64,000 nucleotides of DNA from Acanthaster planci (Eukaryota; Echinodermata; Asteroidea; Valvatida; Acanthasteridae), in contig NW_019091405.1 of the NCBI RefSeq assembly GCF_001949145.1, forward strand, positions 922,685-986,684, in the 5' to 3' direction. A program made the position numbers and the translations under genes. Below the pieces are notes generated by a model that was not told the origin of the DNA, made no database searches, and saw nothing but the letters and a program-made list of their open reading frames with translations. Positions 10,175-20,287 of the stretch are shown one piece after another (the first letter of the stretch is position 1; every line of letters begins with the position of its first letter).

Positions 10175-10552
10175 GTAGGTTTGGAGAGGTTGACGTGTTT
10201 GTATCCATTGAGTTGGAGAGCCGTCTTGGTGTGCTTGAGTTCTTGGTTGAGGTTGCCCTGGTCGCAGATCTCATGGGCTCTGCGAACAAGGGTGCAGTTG
10301 ACGGAGGTCTTGATGGCTGGATGATGAAAGGATCGCTGATGCAGGTACCGGTCGGTGTGCGTAGGTTTGCGGTAGACTCGATGGTTGAGAGTACCGTCCT
10401 TGTTTCTTGACAGGTTGACATCGAGAAAGGCGAGTTGGCCGTCTTGCTCTTGTTCCATGGTGAACTTGATGGTGGGGTGTTGTTTGTTGAGGTATGTGAG
10501 GAATTCCTGAAGTTGGTCTTGACCGTGGGGCCATATGACAAAAGTGTCGTCC
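10175..10552 (-). pseudogene. Penelope-like element reverse-transcriptase fragment
   Basis: The minus-strand reading starts directly at the catalytic box (VDDTFVIWPHG) and continues with FTMEQEQDGQLAFLDV, VYRKPTHTDRYLH and a HHPA block, then LVRRA. This order and wording are characteristic of Penelope-like RTs and their thumb region. The N-terminal RT blocks are missing: at 10552/10553 the frame runs straight into gag-type sequence from another element. The 3' side passes into short repeats. No GIY-YIG endonuclease motif is seen. It is a fragment, not a working element. Confidence 0.8.
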
Positions 10553-11187
10553 ACTCTGGCTTGTCTATCTGTCCACCCATTGGCCATCTTACATGCTTCA
10601 AAATGCCCCCGATAGTCTCTCGAAGAAGTCTTCCCGTTGTACCGATCGGGTACAATATTTGGTCGCCTGAACCATTCACCAGCTCAACTATTATTCTTTG
10701 ACGTAACTTCCAGCTCTCGCCTACTTAGGTTGGATCTGTCATTGCATGAAGTTGAATTCTGCTCACCAGGAGATCTCCCCGCACCAGCTGCCCCATCCGT
10801 TCCATCAGCTGACCCAACCCTCATTGTGTCAGCCGTACCCTCTGACGTCGAAGTCGTAGCAGGTGTATTTGTAGGTTCCACCAGCGTAGAACTCCATGTC
10901 TGGTATCTGGTCCTCGGTTTTGGTATCGGCCTATAACACGTCAATGTATCAGGCTCCCAATATCTCTCGACACATATTAAAGCCTCACTGACTGCTTGTG
11001 TTGTGTTGCAGCTGCCGGTGTGCGGTACTGTGACCACCGCCAGGTTCGGGACCGCCAAAGCCCAGCAACGCGGAGAGGTTCCGTGCTGTCGTCCTTATTT
11101 ATCGCCGAATAAATTGTAGTAACTGTCATAAGAATGGAATCCACTCACTTCCACTAGAAAAATCCGAAACGGTTTAGCAGTTGCCGG
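10553..11187 (-). repeat. Direct repeat, copy 1 (635 bp)
   Basis: It matches 13249-13891 in the same orientation at about 98% (some 14 substitutions, a 3-bp and a 6-bp gap, and one base at the end). On the minus strand it contains the N-terminal region of an LTR-element gag: a Ser/Thr/Pro-rich segment and then the KMANGWTDRQAR block. It ends at the N at 11188. Confidence 0.9.
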
Positions 11188-11188
11188 N

Positions 11189-12480
11189 TCAGGTTCTGTA
11201 GTTTGTTGGGCACTGAGTGAATGAGTCGGATGTCGGCTGCCTGAAGGATTCTGCGGAGTTGGTGTGATGCGGGGCCCAGGAAAAGCAAACATACTGTGGA
11301 AATGGGGGACTTGGGGGCTTCGGGTATGGGGGACCCTAACGCCAAGAAATCCACGTCGTACGTGTTTTGTTTCTCCTCCTTCTTTACTTTGATGTCTTCC
11401 TGATATACTCCCCAGGTGGAAGTCTCTGTCACCCGTCTGACGTTCCCCATCATGGCCAAAGTGAAGTCTTCATCCGAGAACGACTCCCCGATAGAATTTT
11501 CATCAATCCTCACCAACCTGCACACAAAGAAGAAGACGACCTGCAAAGAAGAAGACGACCTCATACTCTCGACTGCTCTTACCTTGCAGGACCTGGTCTC
11601 CATCTCTGTAGGAGTACGTCTCTGTCACTTCCCTCACGCGCACCACTTGTCCAGGTAGCAACTTGCTGATGTGCAATGGGGTTGACAGGGTTGGAAGTTT
11701 CTCCTCCCCCAAGTTTGCAGCGGTATTTTCGTCTTCGTGACGCTCTACTTCTTCCATCATCAGCTTTATCATTGCCCGTCGTTTCCCTCTTGGCTGTATA
11801 TCAGATCTCTCCCAGACTCTGGCCTTCATCTTTATCCATTATAAGCGTAGGGGTAGGTGATGGATTTATCGCTGGAATCTCTTGGTATCCACCTTCGACT
11901 ACGATTTCGTTTATCTCCAGCTTCGCTCCAACCTCCCGTGGTGCTTCAGCAAGCGCCTCTTTACCCGCCTCCCTATCTCCTACTTGTGCAGCTTCTTCAG
12001 ACGACTTCCTCCGGATATTGAACTCGGTTTTCTTTATCTGGGGCTCTGGTACTACCTTGTACTTCGACCTCCTCATCAGGTGTGCGAGACACTGTCCATG
12101 GCGCTTTCTTTACTTTTACACGCCTCCTGGTCACCTCTTCTTTCCCCTTCTCCCGGCTACGCTTCTTGTTTACATTGCCATTAGCTCAGTCTCGCTCCAA
12201 CCACCAGAACGTGACCCCTCCCTGCTCCTTGCAGGTGACTTCTTATCCCTTGAGCGACGACCTTCCAACTCGCTTCTGGAGCGAATTCCACACTCCCTAT
12301 CCTCACAGGGCTCCACTCTGATTATTCTTACTTCATCCCGGCTGAATTGATGACAATCCTTGTAATGCGCCAGTAGATTGTCTTGGCGATTGTTCTTGAG
12401 TGAACATTGCCGGCACCAGTAGAAAACTCGCGACCCATGCTCTATCGTCAACCACCTCTCCTTGCCCTCTCTGCTGGCAT
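11189..12480 (-). pseudogene. Broken retroelement ORFs downstream of gag, with a C2H2 finger
   Basis: Minus-strand open segments at 12451-12170, 12076-11801, 11829-11503 and 11603 onward follow one another in different frames, as in a decayed polyprotein. The first contains WCRQCSLKNNRQDNLLAHYK with C-x2-C-x12-H-x4-H spacing, a classical C2H2 zinc finger, followed by an Arg/Ser/Glu-rich tract. Later pieces are charged and carry a TSTP-rich linker. A 17-bp tandem duplication (AAAGAAGAAGACGACCT at 11526 and 11545) lies in the last segment. No protease, RNase H or integrase motif was found, so the element class is uncertain. Confidence 0.45.
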
Positions 12481-12530
12481 TCTGACGTTACCGTCCATTC
12501 AATCGTCTAATGGTTGCTCGTAGCTGTCTG

Positions 12531-13370
12531 CTAACCCTTGTCTTCTCCCAGCTTTCCCTCGGGCCTCAGGATAGGCTGCACGTCGTTTCCCGCCCAGTGC
12601 CTCTTAGCTGGTGGGTGTATGCAGTCGCGGGCGAAATGTCCTTTCTTATCACACCTAAAGCAAACAATGTCCTCCCTAGGTCGCCTCTTGTAGTCAGCAC
12701 CTGCAGGACCTCCTCCTTGTTGTATCTTATATTTCCCACCTTTGGACCCACCTTGCATTAAACCTGTCACCAAGTCTTTCGTCTCTGTCTGGGCTGTCCG
12801 TCTGGTATCTGCCATCCGTTTCTAGTTGTTTTCTACTAATATCTCCAACCTCTCCATGGTAGAGTCGGACTCTACCATTCTGGTGAACCTCTGGTTCCTC
12901 CCGGACCTTTGCTGGTCTACCTTCAGGAAGTTTTCTGTAGCCATATTGCCGCCCTGACTGCCTCGTCTAGCGTTCTTGGCTGCGCTCGAAATATTTCCTC
13001 TAGTATGGCTTGATCCTCGATCGCATCTGAAAAATGGCTTCTCGCCAGGCGGTCCCTAACTTCATCTGCGATGTCCGGATACACCAGTGCAGTCAATTCC
13101 CTGATTGACTGACTCAGTTCCCTCTGGGTCTCCTTGGCCCAAATCTAGCCTCTGCTTTGTTTTTTAATTCGTTGTAGGTCATCTCCGAACTAATATTGTA
13201 GTGGACAACACCTTGACGGCTGCCTCTTGTAAACCCGCTGCCAAAAAGACTCTGGCTTGTCTGTCTGTCCACCCATTGGCCATCTTACATGCCTCAAAAT
13301 GCCCCCGATAGTCTCTCGAAGAAGTCTTCCCGTTGTACCGGCGATCGGGTACAATATTTGGTCGCCTCAA
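12531..13370 (-). pseudogene. LTR-retrotransposon gag remnant with CCHC zinc knuckle
   Basis: From 13370 downward the minus strand reads YNGKTSSRDYRGHFEACK then MANGWTDRQARVFLAAGL, which is typical of the capsid-like domain of Ty3/gypsy-type Gag (fold-wide Trp and aliphatic spacing). The nucleocapsid end at 12815-12531 has CFRCDKKGHFARDC, a C-x2-C-x4-H-x4-C RNA-binding knuckle. Stops and frame changes between the two parts show decay. The N-terminal Ser/Thr-rich extension lies in the direct repeat 13249-13891. Confidence 0.75.
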
Positions 13371-13891
13371 CCATTCACCAGCTCAACTATTATTCTTTGA
13401 CGTAACTTCCAGCTCTCGCCTACTTAGGTTGGATCTGTCATTGCATGAAGTTGAATTCTGCTCACCAGGAGATCTCCCCGCACCAGCTACCCCATCCGTT
13501 CCATCAGTTGACCCAACCCTCATTGTGTCAGCCGTACCCTCTGACGTCGAAGTCGTAGCAGGTGTATTTGTAGGTGCCACCAGCGTAGAACTCCATGTCT
13601 GGTATTTGGTCCTCGGTTTCGGTATCGGCCTATAACACGTCAATGTATCAGGCTATAGCTCCCAATATCTCTCGATACATATTAAAGCCTCACTGACTGC
13701 TTGTGTTGTGTTGCAGCTGCCGGTGTACGGTACTGTGACCATCGCCAGGTTCGGGACCGCCAAAGCCCAGCAACGCGGAGAGGTTCCGTGCTGTCGTCCT
13801 TATTTATCGCCGAATAAGTTGTAGTAACTGTCATAAGAATGGAATCCACTCACTTCCACTAGAAAAATCCGACACGGTTTAGCCGTTGCCG
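13249..13891 (-). repeat. Direct repeat, copy 2 (643 bp)
   Basis: This is the counterpart of 10553-11187. It is continuous with the gag remnant on its low-coordinate side, so it is probably the resident copy. It ends at the N at 13892, at the same base of the repeat as the first copy. It has 3-bp and 6-bp insertions relative to copy 1. Confidence 0.9.
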
Positions 13892-13892
13892 N

Positions 13893-14585
13893 TTTTTTTT
13901 CTAGAATCCTAACATTTACACACATAAGCATGATGACGTACTCGCGATCGGCCCAAGATTGGCCTGGGTACTTCCCTACTGATCGTTTTATTCTCCGTGA
14001 CGTATTATTATGAATAAATGTACATGTAGTCTGTTGCCACTCCACATGAACACGAGTGCGCCCTCACATGTATGCTAGTAAAGACACGTTCCTCTCTCCA
14101 CCTTCAACGTCTTATACTTCTTCATTTCTGAACATATCTCGCAATTATTTTGACCAGCTAAGAGTAGGATTTTAAGTGGATGCATGTAAGATATTAATGT
14201 GTGATATTGTGCATTTCTGCACGTCATCAAAACTCCTCATTTTAATGCATTTGGGCCGCAACAATGCCAGTTTACATGTATCTTCATGCACGCTTCATGC
14301 ATGCCTGTTGTGCCTTTCTCTCCGTGACGTCATCAACTACATAAACACAAAATTTGACCTCGCGTGTTGTGTTTCCAACATCGGCCCAGTTGGTTGTGGA
14401 AAAAATTTGCTTCTTATTTCTCTCGTGTTGATTTTCATATTGGTTTTGGGGTGGCCAATCTACTTCCAAAAGCCTAGATGTTAAAATATTTGAAGCTTTC
14501 TTCCTTTGCACTTTACATATTATTTTTCAAAGGTGAAAAATGAGGCAGACGCTAATAGAAACTATGGGAAGAGCTGTGGCTTCTG
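13893..14585. other. Upstream region of the second Shisa-like gene
   Basis: It begins with a T tract just after the N. AT-rich sequence follows, with one unrecognised plus-strand ORF (14176-14484). No exon or repeat stands out. It probably includes the promoter of the gene that follows. Confidence 0.35.
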
Positions 14586-14592
14586 TATAAAA
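14586..14592 (+). promoter_or_regulatory. TATA-like box of the second Shisa-like gene
   Basis: TATAAAA lies 138 bases upstream of the first in-frame ATG (14724) and 177 bases upstream of the better ATG (14763). Transcription would start near 14615. Confidence 0.4.
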
Positions 14593-14723
14593 CGAAGGAC
14601 CATTACGCATACTATTATCAGAATATTTCACACGTAGCACTTACTGAAGAGGAGACCTTTGTACTATTCTGAGGTTGATACAGGTTAACCGGTTATTTTA
14701 AAGTCTGTGTTAACATTTAGATT

Positions 14724-17700
14724 ATGAACTTTACTCGGGCAAAGTATACAACGGCGACCAACATGGCTGCTCGAGCAAGTCTTTACTGTGGTCTTTTGCT
14801 GTCTGTCTGTGGGCTTTCATTTGGTGAGAATCTCCCAATCTTTATCAGTTCTATTACGGTATTGTTACTTCTTAAAAATCTCTCGCCATTTTAAAGATGG
14901 AAAAGACGGCTTTTGAGCAATTGAGATCCCATTCTACACCAAATGAGACACTTATGAAACAGACCCAATTAACTGCAGGCGATAGCGCAGATCCTGGCCC
15001 ACAGCCTGCGTACAAAATTAGCGGAATAATTCTGATACTTGCAGTGAAACTTCATACTTATAAAGAAACTTCTTGAACGTACACAAAAACAACCGTTCGC
15101 TTTGAAGAAACGAAACGCATTGTCTCTGGCAAGGTAAAATCGTCTTTCAAATTGCGCTGCGTGATGGTAGGAGCAATGCATGTCCTGGGGCACCTTTTCC
15201 CTCTATCCTTTCTGCGCTGTTGATGGCGCCTGAAGTCATAATTTCAGTGAATACCAATTGGGTTCTCGAATAGAGAGCCACGATCGAGAAATGGCATTGT
15301 ACTATATTACACGGTAACACTATGTTCTCTCCAAATTTATGAGTTCGTTTTTAAATCACCACCCTCCTTCCAGGCGGTTGCCCGTCCTATGTGGACAGCA
15401 CGGGTGAATATGTGCCGCCATTTGACTGCCCGCAGTATATCTGGGAGAACGCTGATGAAACGTACTGCTGCAGAAGCGATTCCGGAACCTACAATTTCTG
15501 CTGCGACGAAAGTTTATATAAGTGGTACACAAATTCTCACTGGAGGTAGGTAGGCCTACATAAATGATGCTTGTTTGGTAGAGCATTCTGTGAATTGAAT
15601 CTCTCCCAGCACTGTAACTACATAATACTTTCTCAACAGATGATGCGCTCGATAATGCCTCTATTACTCTTTGTTGAGAGTTTTATCTGACTTCAGCAAA
15701 TCCGTACAAAGACGATTATATAGACAGTTGCAAGACTTAAATATCTCCGAAAATTCTTCACATGGACCCTTTACAACGTAAAATGAATCAATTCATCAAG
15801 AATTAATTGTAATCAATGGCGGCGATCTCAAGGAGATGCCTTCTTTGAAAATATTATACTATAAATGAATAAATGTAAAAGGTTTAAAAGCATTGCATAA
15901 GTCAACTGCTTACCTGGGGTAAAATGTAAAATAATTGAAAACTGCAAAAACGCCTTCGGGCTAATTTAGCAATTTTTCCTGTTCTTCTAACCAGTGGGGG
16001 CAGCCCGGGGCCTAAAAGAACCAACATGCAGATGAAAGTTTACTGTCAAGTTTCCTTCCGAGACTAATAATTGTGTATTTCCTTTTCTTTTTCAACTCAG
16101 TATTGGCTACACTTTTGCGATAATGACGGGCGTTCTCCTAATGCTTTCGGCGTTTTGTTTCATAGTTCGATTACTCGTCATTCGGAGCCGGCGCTCGCGT
16201 CAAGAACCAGTAATGTATGGTAAGACCATTAAGTATGCATTTGTTCTTTTATAGATGAAGATAATGCATGTCATTGTTCAGGCTAAATTTATGTAAAGAG
16301 CCACAATGCAGCTGTGGTTATGGTTCCACTGCCAGTAAGATTCCATCGGGACGGAGTTGGCGTGGGCCGTACCCACCTTTAAGTGGGGTATTTTTACTTG
16401 GAAAAGTGGAGAAATAAGAGCAATAAAGTATTGTTACCTTACATCGACTGTAAGATGGTACGAAAACATGAAAGTGTTAGATGCTAAGTGATATTCAAAT
16501 GAAGTGGTCCCATGACCCGGTGATTGTTTTTTTTAAACTTGACACCATAACCAGTATGACTTAAAAACCGCTTACCAACTGAATCCGGTTTTCCGTAAAA
16601 CAAGGACCAGTATGTTCGTTGTTGGCCTATGTAAAATGGTTTTACGGAATGAAACTTAAATGGAAAATCGTCCGAACTTTATAAAAGTTGAAAAATATAT
16701 TTTTTTCTGTAACTTGTTGCCTCCATCTTGCAAGGCTCCATGATTCGTTCTGTCATGGATTCAAATCTATTACAGTACTGTCAATGGAGACGACCAATTC
16801 CACGTAGCTATTGTTTTCTTTGTCAGTCCTAAAATAGAATTTTCTACCGTTTAGCTCAGTTTATCGTCCTGATTCCGCTTTATCAGAGTCCCGCTTTTGC
16901 TTTTATAACAATTTTACATGTAATCTGCGACTTTTCACGCCCACCAAGCTGCTGGTTACAGAGCAGTAAATAGGCTATCACGGACAACCATGAGAGATAC
17001 CTTTGCTTCAAATATATTAGCGGAAAAATACACATCTCTCAGATGCTCAACACCTACATTGAACTGGAGCTTATATCCTGTCTTCCAGACTTCAGTTTTG
17101 CTAGATTAACTGATGACTTTTGAAGATATTTTCATTTTCATAGCATGACCCCCGAACAATTGTAGTCATGAAGCTTGCCGTTATTATAGAACAGTATGCT
17201 TACACTCCATTGAAACACCAAGCCATTTGGAAGGTACGGTCTTATCGACTCAGACATACAATATTTAAGTCCCTATGTAGGCGTTCACCCTTCTGTTTCT
17301 TTTAATACTACTTTTGTGGTACAGTGAACAGGCGCAATCGCTTTGAAACCTTTTCAAAACGGTATTTTACACATTATCGTCAGTCTGCAGGTTTTACACC
17401 AATATTTAAAGGGGTCCCGAATTGCCCACATCGGCTAAAAAGTCAACTTGAATGCCCTCAAATTCTCTACTATTAGAATTTGTGGAAATTGTGGACCCTA
17501 AACTGAAGGGTTAAATCGTTGACCAAGTCCGAATCAATTTTCTCTCACAGTTGCCTCCCAAAGATCTGACAATCCTACAGCCAACATAGCACGTCCGCCA
17601 CCGCCATATCCGCTTTCAACTGAGCACGCCACCATGAGCCCATCCTTATCCCCATCTGTCGACGGGACAGCTGCTTCTCCGCCCATCTACGGAGGCCCAT

Positions 17701-17786
17701 CAGTCGATCCCCCACCACCTTATCCCGGTTACAATTCCAATCCTTTTGGGGCTACAAATGAGAAGCCGTATGACGTCACTTACTAA
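14724..17786 (+). CDS. Shisa-like single-pass membrane adaptor with PPxY tail, four exons
   Basis: Exons are 14724-14823, 15374-15545, 16101-16219 and 17551-17786, all GT-AG, phases 1, 2, 1. The ATG at 14763 (AACATGG) has the stronger context and gives 195 residues; the in-frame ATG at 14724 adds 13. Numbered from 14763: signal peptide 1-20; six cysteines C23, C39, C52-C53, C63-C64 in the Shisa arrangement (C-x2-Y-x-D...G...PPF-x-C-P...YCC...FCC); membrane helix about 79-105; a basic stop-transfer segment (RSRRSR) follows; proline-rich tail with PPPY at 134-137, PPIY at 161-164 and PPPY at 172-175. The PPxY motifs are ligands for WW domains, typically Nedd4-family ubiquitin ligases, and are usual in Shisa tails. 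The family acts as adaptors controlling trafficking of membrane receptors; the partner here is unknown. Intron phases match the gene at 2542, so the two are probably tandem duplicates. Confidence 0.86.
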
Positions 17787-17945
17787 ACAGCTATGCAAGC
17801 AAAATTATTTAAATTCATTCGAACGGGCCCAATGATGCATTTCCATTCGTTCATCAGCTCATATTTTTGTTTGGGCGATGAAAGTGTTCGCGGTCACTTT
17901 TAAACTTCTAAGAAATTTACTTTTAATTATTTATGTTATTGGGAG

Positions 17946-17951
17946 AATAAA
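17946..17951 (+). promoter_or_regulatory. Polyadenylation signal of the second Shisa-like gene
   Basis: AATAAA lies 160 bases after the stop codon at 17784-17786, in an AT-rich stretch. It is the first canonical signal downstream and gives a short 3' UTR. Confidence 0.5.
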
Positions 17952-18659
17952 ACAATTTCGGGAAAATTCAAATGGCAAGAAATCAAGTGAGGCCTTGAAT
18001 TTCCATTGATTTTTTGCTTGCTTGTGTTTGCAAGACAAAATTTAAACAACTGAGGGAAGATTTGACAATTGAAGAACTTTTTATCCACTAGTACCGTTAT
18101 TTGTTTTGCGTTGTCAATTGAAAGCACTATATAAATACTTTGACAAACACACCCATAAAATCCCACAATTTAGATTCAAGTTGGTAGTGTATTTCTAATA
18201 TAGTAAATTTTCCACGAGTGGCATTTATAAGATAGGTACAAAGGGGAAGGAAATATTATAAATGCAGAGTTCAGATCTAATATTCAAAATTATTTTACGC
18301 AGACTTGGCAAGAAAGGACTTTATTCACAATTCCCTGTTATTCCATGCTTGATAAACGAATTCTTTCAGCAATCGGTTCATACATCGCAGAGCTCTTTAC
18401 ACACAGCCTTTTCAAAGACGTTTATTCATAGTCATCATTTTGTATCCTGTAATTCCGTCATCAAACTTTTTGTATGTCTTTACTTCCTCAAATGAAATTT
18501 ATATTGAAATTGTATTCCAGTCAGGCTTTTGTGATTCAAATTGAAGATAGTACATTGAGTTTTATGTTTTATGTTTGCATGTACTTGGTATAAAGGCCGG
18601 TCCATACTTGCTGTCAGTCAGTAGCTATAAGAGACTCTAATTCACCCCGTCAAATACCA
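17952..18659. other. Intergenic, AT-rich
   Basis: Only short ORFs on both strands (for example 18262-18495 plus and 17936-18166 minus), none recognised. Confidence 0.35.
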
Positions 18660-18900
18660 GCAGTACCTTAGCCGACCGGGTAAGCTCTTCTGTTGGGACC
18701 GTCCGCGAAGTCCAGGTGAGCGCCTTAGTACAGGTTCGAGACGTATGGCCGACTCGGCGGCCAGGGCTTAGGGGCCTGTCTCGTTTCCTCCCTTGCATGG
18801 TCGCTCGACCCTTTTTGGGTTAAATGGATGGGCAGGGAGGAAGTGTGGTGGGCTGGGAACCCCGAGACCCCAGAAGAGTCCTATATGGAAGCCGGTAACT
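18660..18900 (+). repeat. Possible tRNA-derived SINE
   Basis: TAGCCGACCGGGTAAGC at 18669 resembles the A box of a Leu/Ser-type tRNA, and AGGTTCGAGAC at 18732 resembles a B box, 63-66 bases apart. The flanks do not form an acceptor stem, so this is not a tRNA gene. The GC-rich tail to about 18900 could be the SINE body. No second copy was noticed in the window. Confidence 0.3.
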
Positions 18901-19608
18901 GCGATTTGTAGCGAATTTCAGGAGTCCGTGCGCCTGAATGCTTGGTCAACAGCGCATAACTTTTGGGTTTTTCCCTCACTATGTCAGAACTCACAAGGCA
19001 GTTTTCTAGGTGCGAATACAGTGAGCTAAAGGACTGATGCTGATTTATTTCATTGATAATCTTAATTTCCTTTATTTTCGACAATGAAACCGATCCCAAC
19101 CGTGTTCTGGTCCATTTCTTCTCAGTGATCTCTGTATAAAAGCTGTCAGGTATATAGTGAATGTTGATTGTTGATGATTCAACAGTATATACGGTAACAG
19201 ATCCATAAGTGCAACAGCCGGGCGGCACTCGTCTCTGAGATTCTACTGATGGAAATTCCTGTTCATTTGTTACAACAACAAATTTTTGTTTTCTTTCAAC
19301 TGCAGAATAATTTGATATTTCAAAAGAGAAATTCTCACAAAAGATACATCCCATATCTTCTTGGGTTACCCCAACGTTGCACCACATGTAGTGCAACTGC
19401 CGCTCTCTCTTGTAAATGGTTCCTACCTCCATGATCCATCACTGGCCAGACAGGTCTGCCCGAAAACTACGAGCAGGAAAATGATGAAATAGACTCCACA
19501 GAAACAAACAATCCCTATTTCAAAACAGGAAAAGAAATCGAGAATGCAATGGATGTCAAAATCAGTAAAGCTTTTTGTTTTACCCCACTGACGCCGGAGA
19601 AGGTGCAT
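18881..19608 (-). CDS. Unidentified ORF pair: hydrophobic segment plus 183-codon ORF
   Basis: On the minus strand, 19608-19423 encodes a short protein with a strong membrane segment (CFCGVYFIIFLLVVFG). It overlaps by 10 bases, in another frame, a 183-codon ORF (19432-18881) with several cysteines and no recognised domain. One single-base shift would join them into a signal-anchored protein of about 240 residues. This may be a real single-exon gene with an error or mutation, two exons, or chance. The low-coordinate end runs into the possible SINE. Confidence 0.3.
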
Positions 19609-20247
19609 AGCCCATTCAGTTTCCCCACATGGTAACAGTCCCTAGCCGCTCAGACGGTAACTGTAAAATATGAATAGCGTCCTCTATAAGTACCGCAGAA
19701 AGAAAACGCGGCCTTTTACATAATTAATTGTTTCTGGTTTGGATGGATGAAAGGTGGTTGGCGGGTTAGATGCTTGCTGGTTGGCTGGCGTGCTAATTCC
19801 CCGGATGAAAGTTTAAAGGATATGTTAGCAAAGGATGGAGGTTGTTAGGCTGGATAGAGGTTGTTTGGCTGGCTGAATGGTGTTGTGTTAGCTGTTTGAT
19901 GTTGGCTACCTGGCTAGACTGCTGGCTGATTGGTCAGCTGACTGCCTCTCCTCCAACCGACCTGCTCAGGGTGCATATTCTGGCTGGATGTTGACTGACT
20001 GGTGACGGGTTTGTGGGCCGGCCGTCATAGGAGGGCTGGTGGGCGGTGGTATTACTGGGGTACATTTTGCAGAGGGCACTTAGGGACCCTCAAGAGGGGC
20101 ACTCAATGAGGTGCAGTTACAGTAAAACATTGACCAACGCAGACTAGGACCGGAATTTTTCTTCCGTTAATTTCTGGGGGGAGAGGTTACACTGGGGCAC
20201 AGGCCTCAAGACGGGTACTCGTTCATCCCCCCCCCCCGTTGCACCAC
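19609..20247. other. Low-complexity GGCTGG/TGGTTGG-rich tract
   Basis: 19740-20045 is dominated by degenerate GGTTGG, GGCTGG and GATGG words with no fixed period. A run of 11 C lies at 20227-20237. No gene is seen. Confidence 0.5.
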
Positions 20248-20287
20248 TGCTTACTGCTTACTGCTTACTGCTTACTGCTGCTTACTG
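20248..20287. repeat. Heptamer tandem repeat (TGCTTAC)n
   Basis: Five near-perfect copies of the 7-bp unit with one 3-bp interruption, followed by diverged copies. Confidence 0.85.

Noticed and set aside
13740-13770. Primer-binding site TGGCGGTCCCGAACC on the minus strand, expected just after a 5' LTR
   Set aside because: It does not fit the 3' end of a tRNA I recognise, and no LTR end with CA lies next to it.
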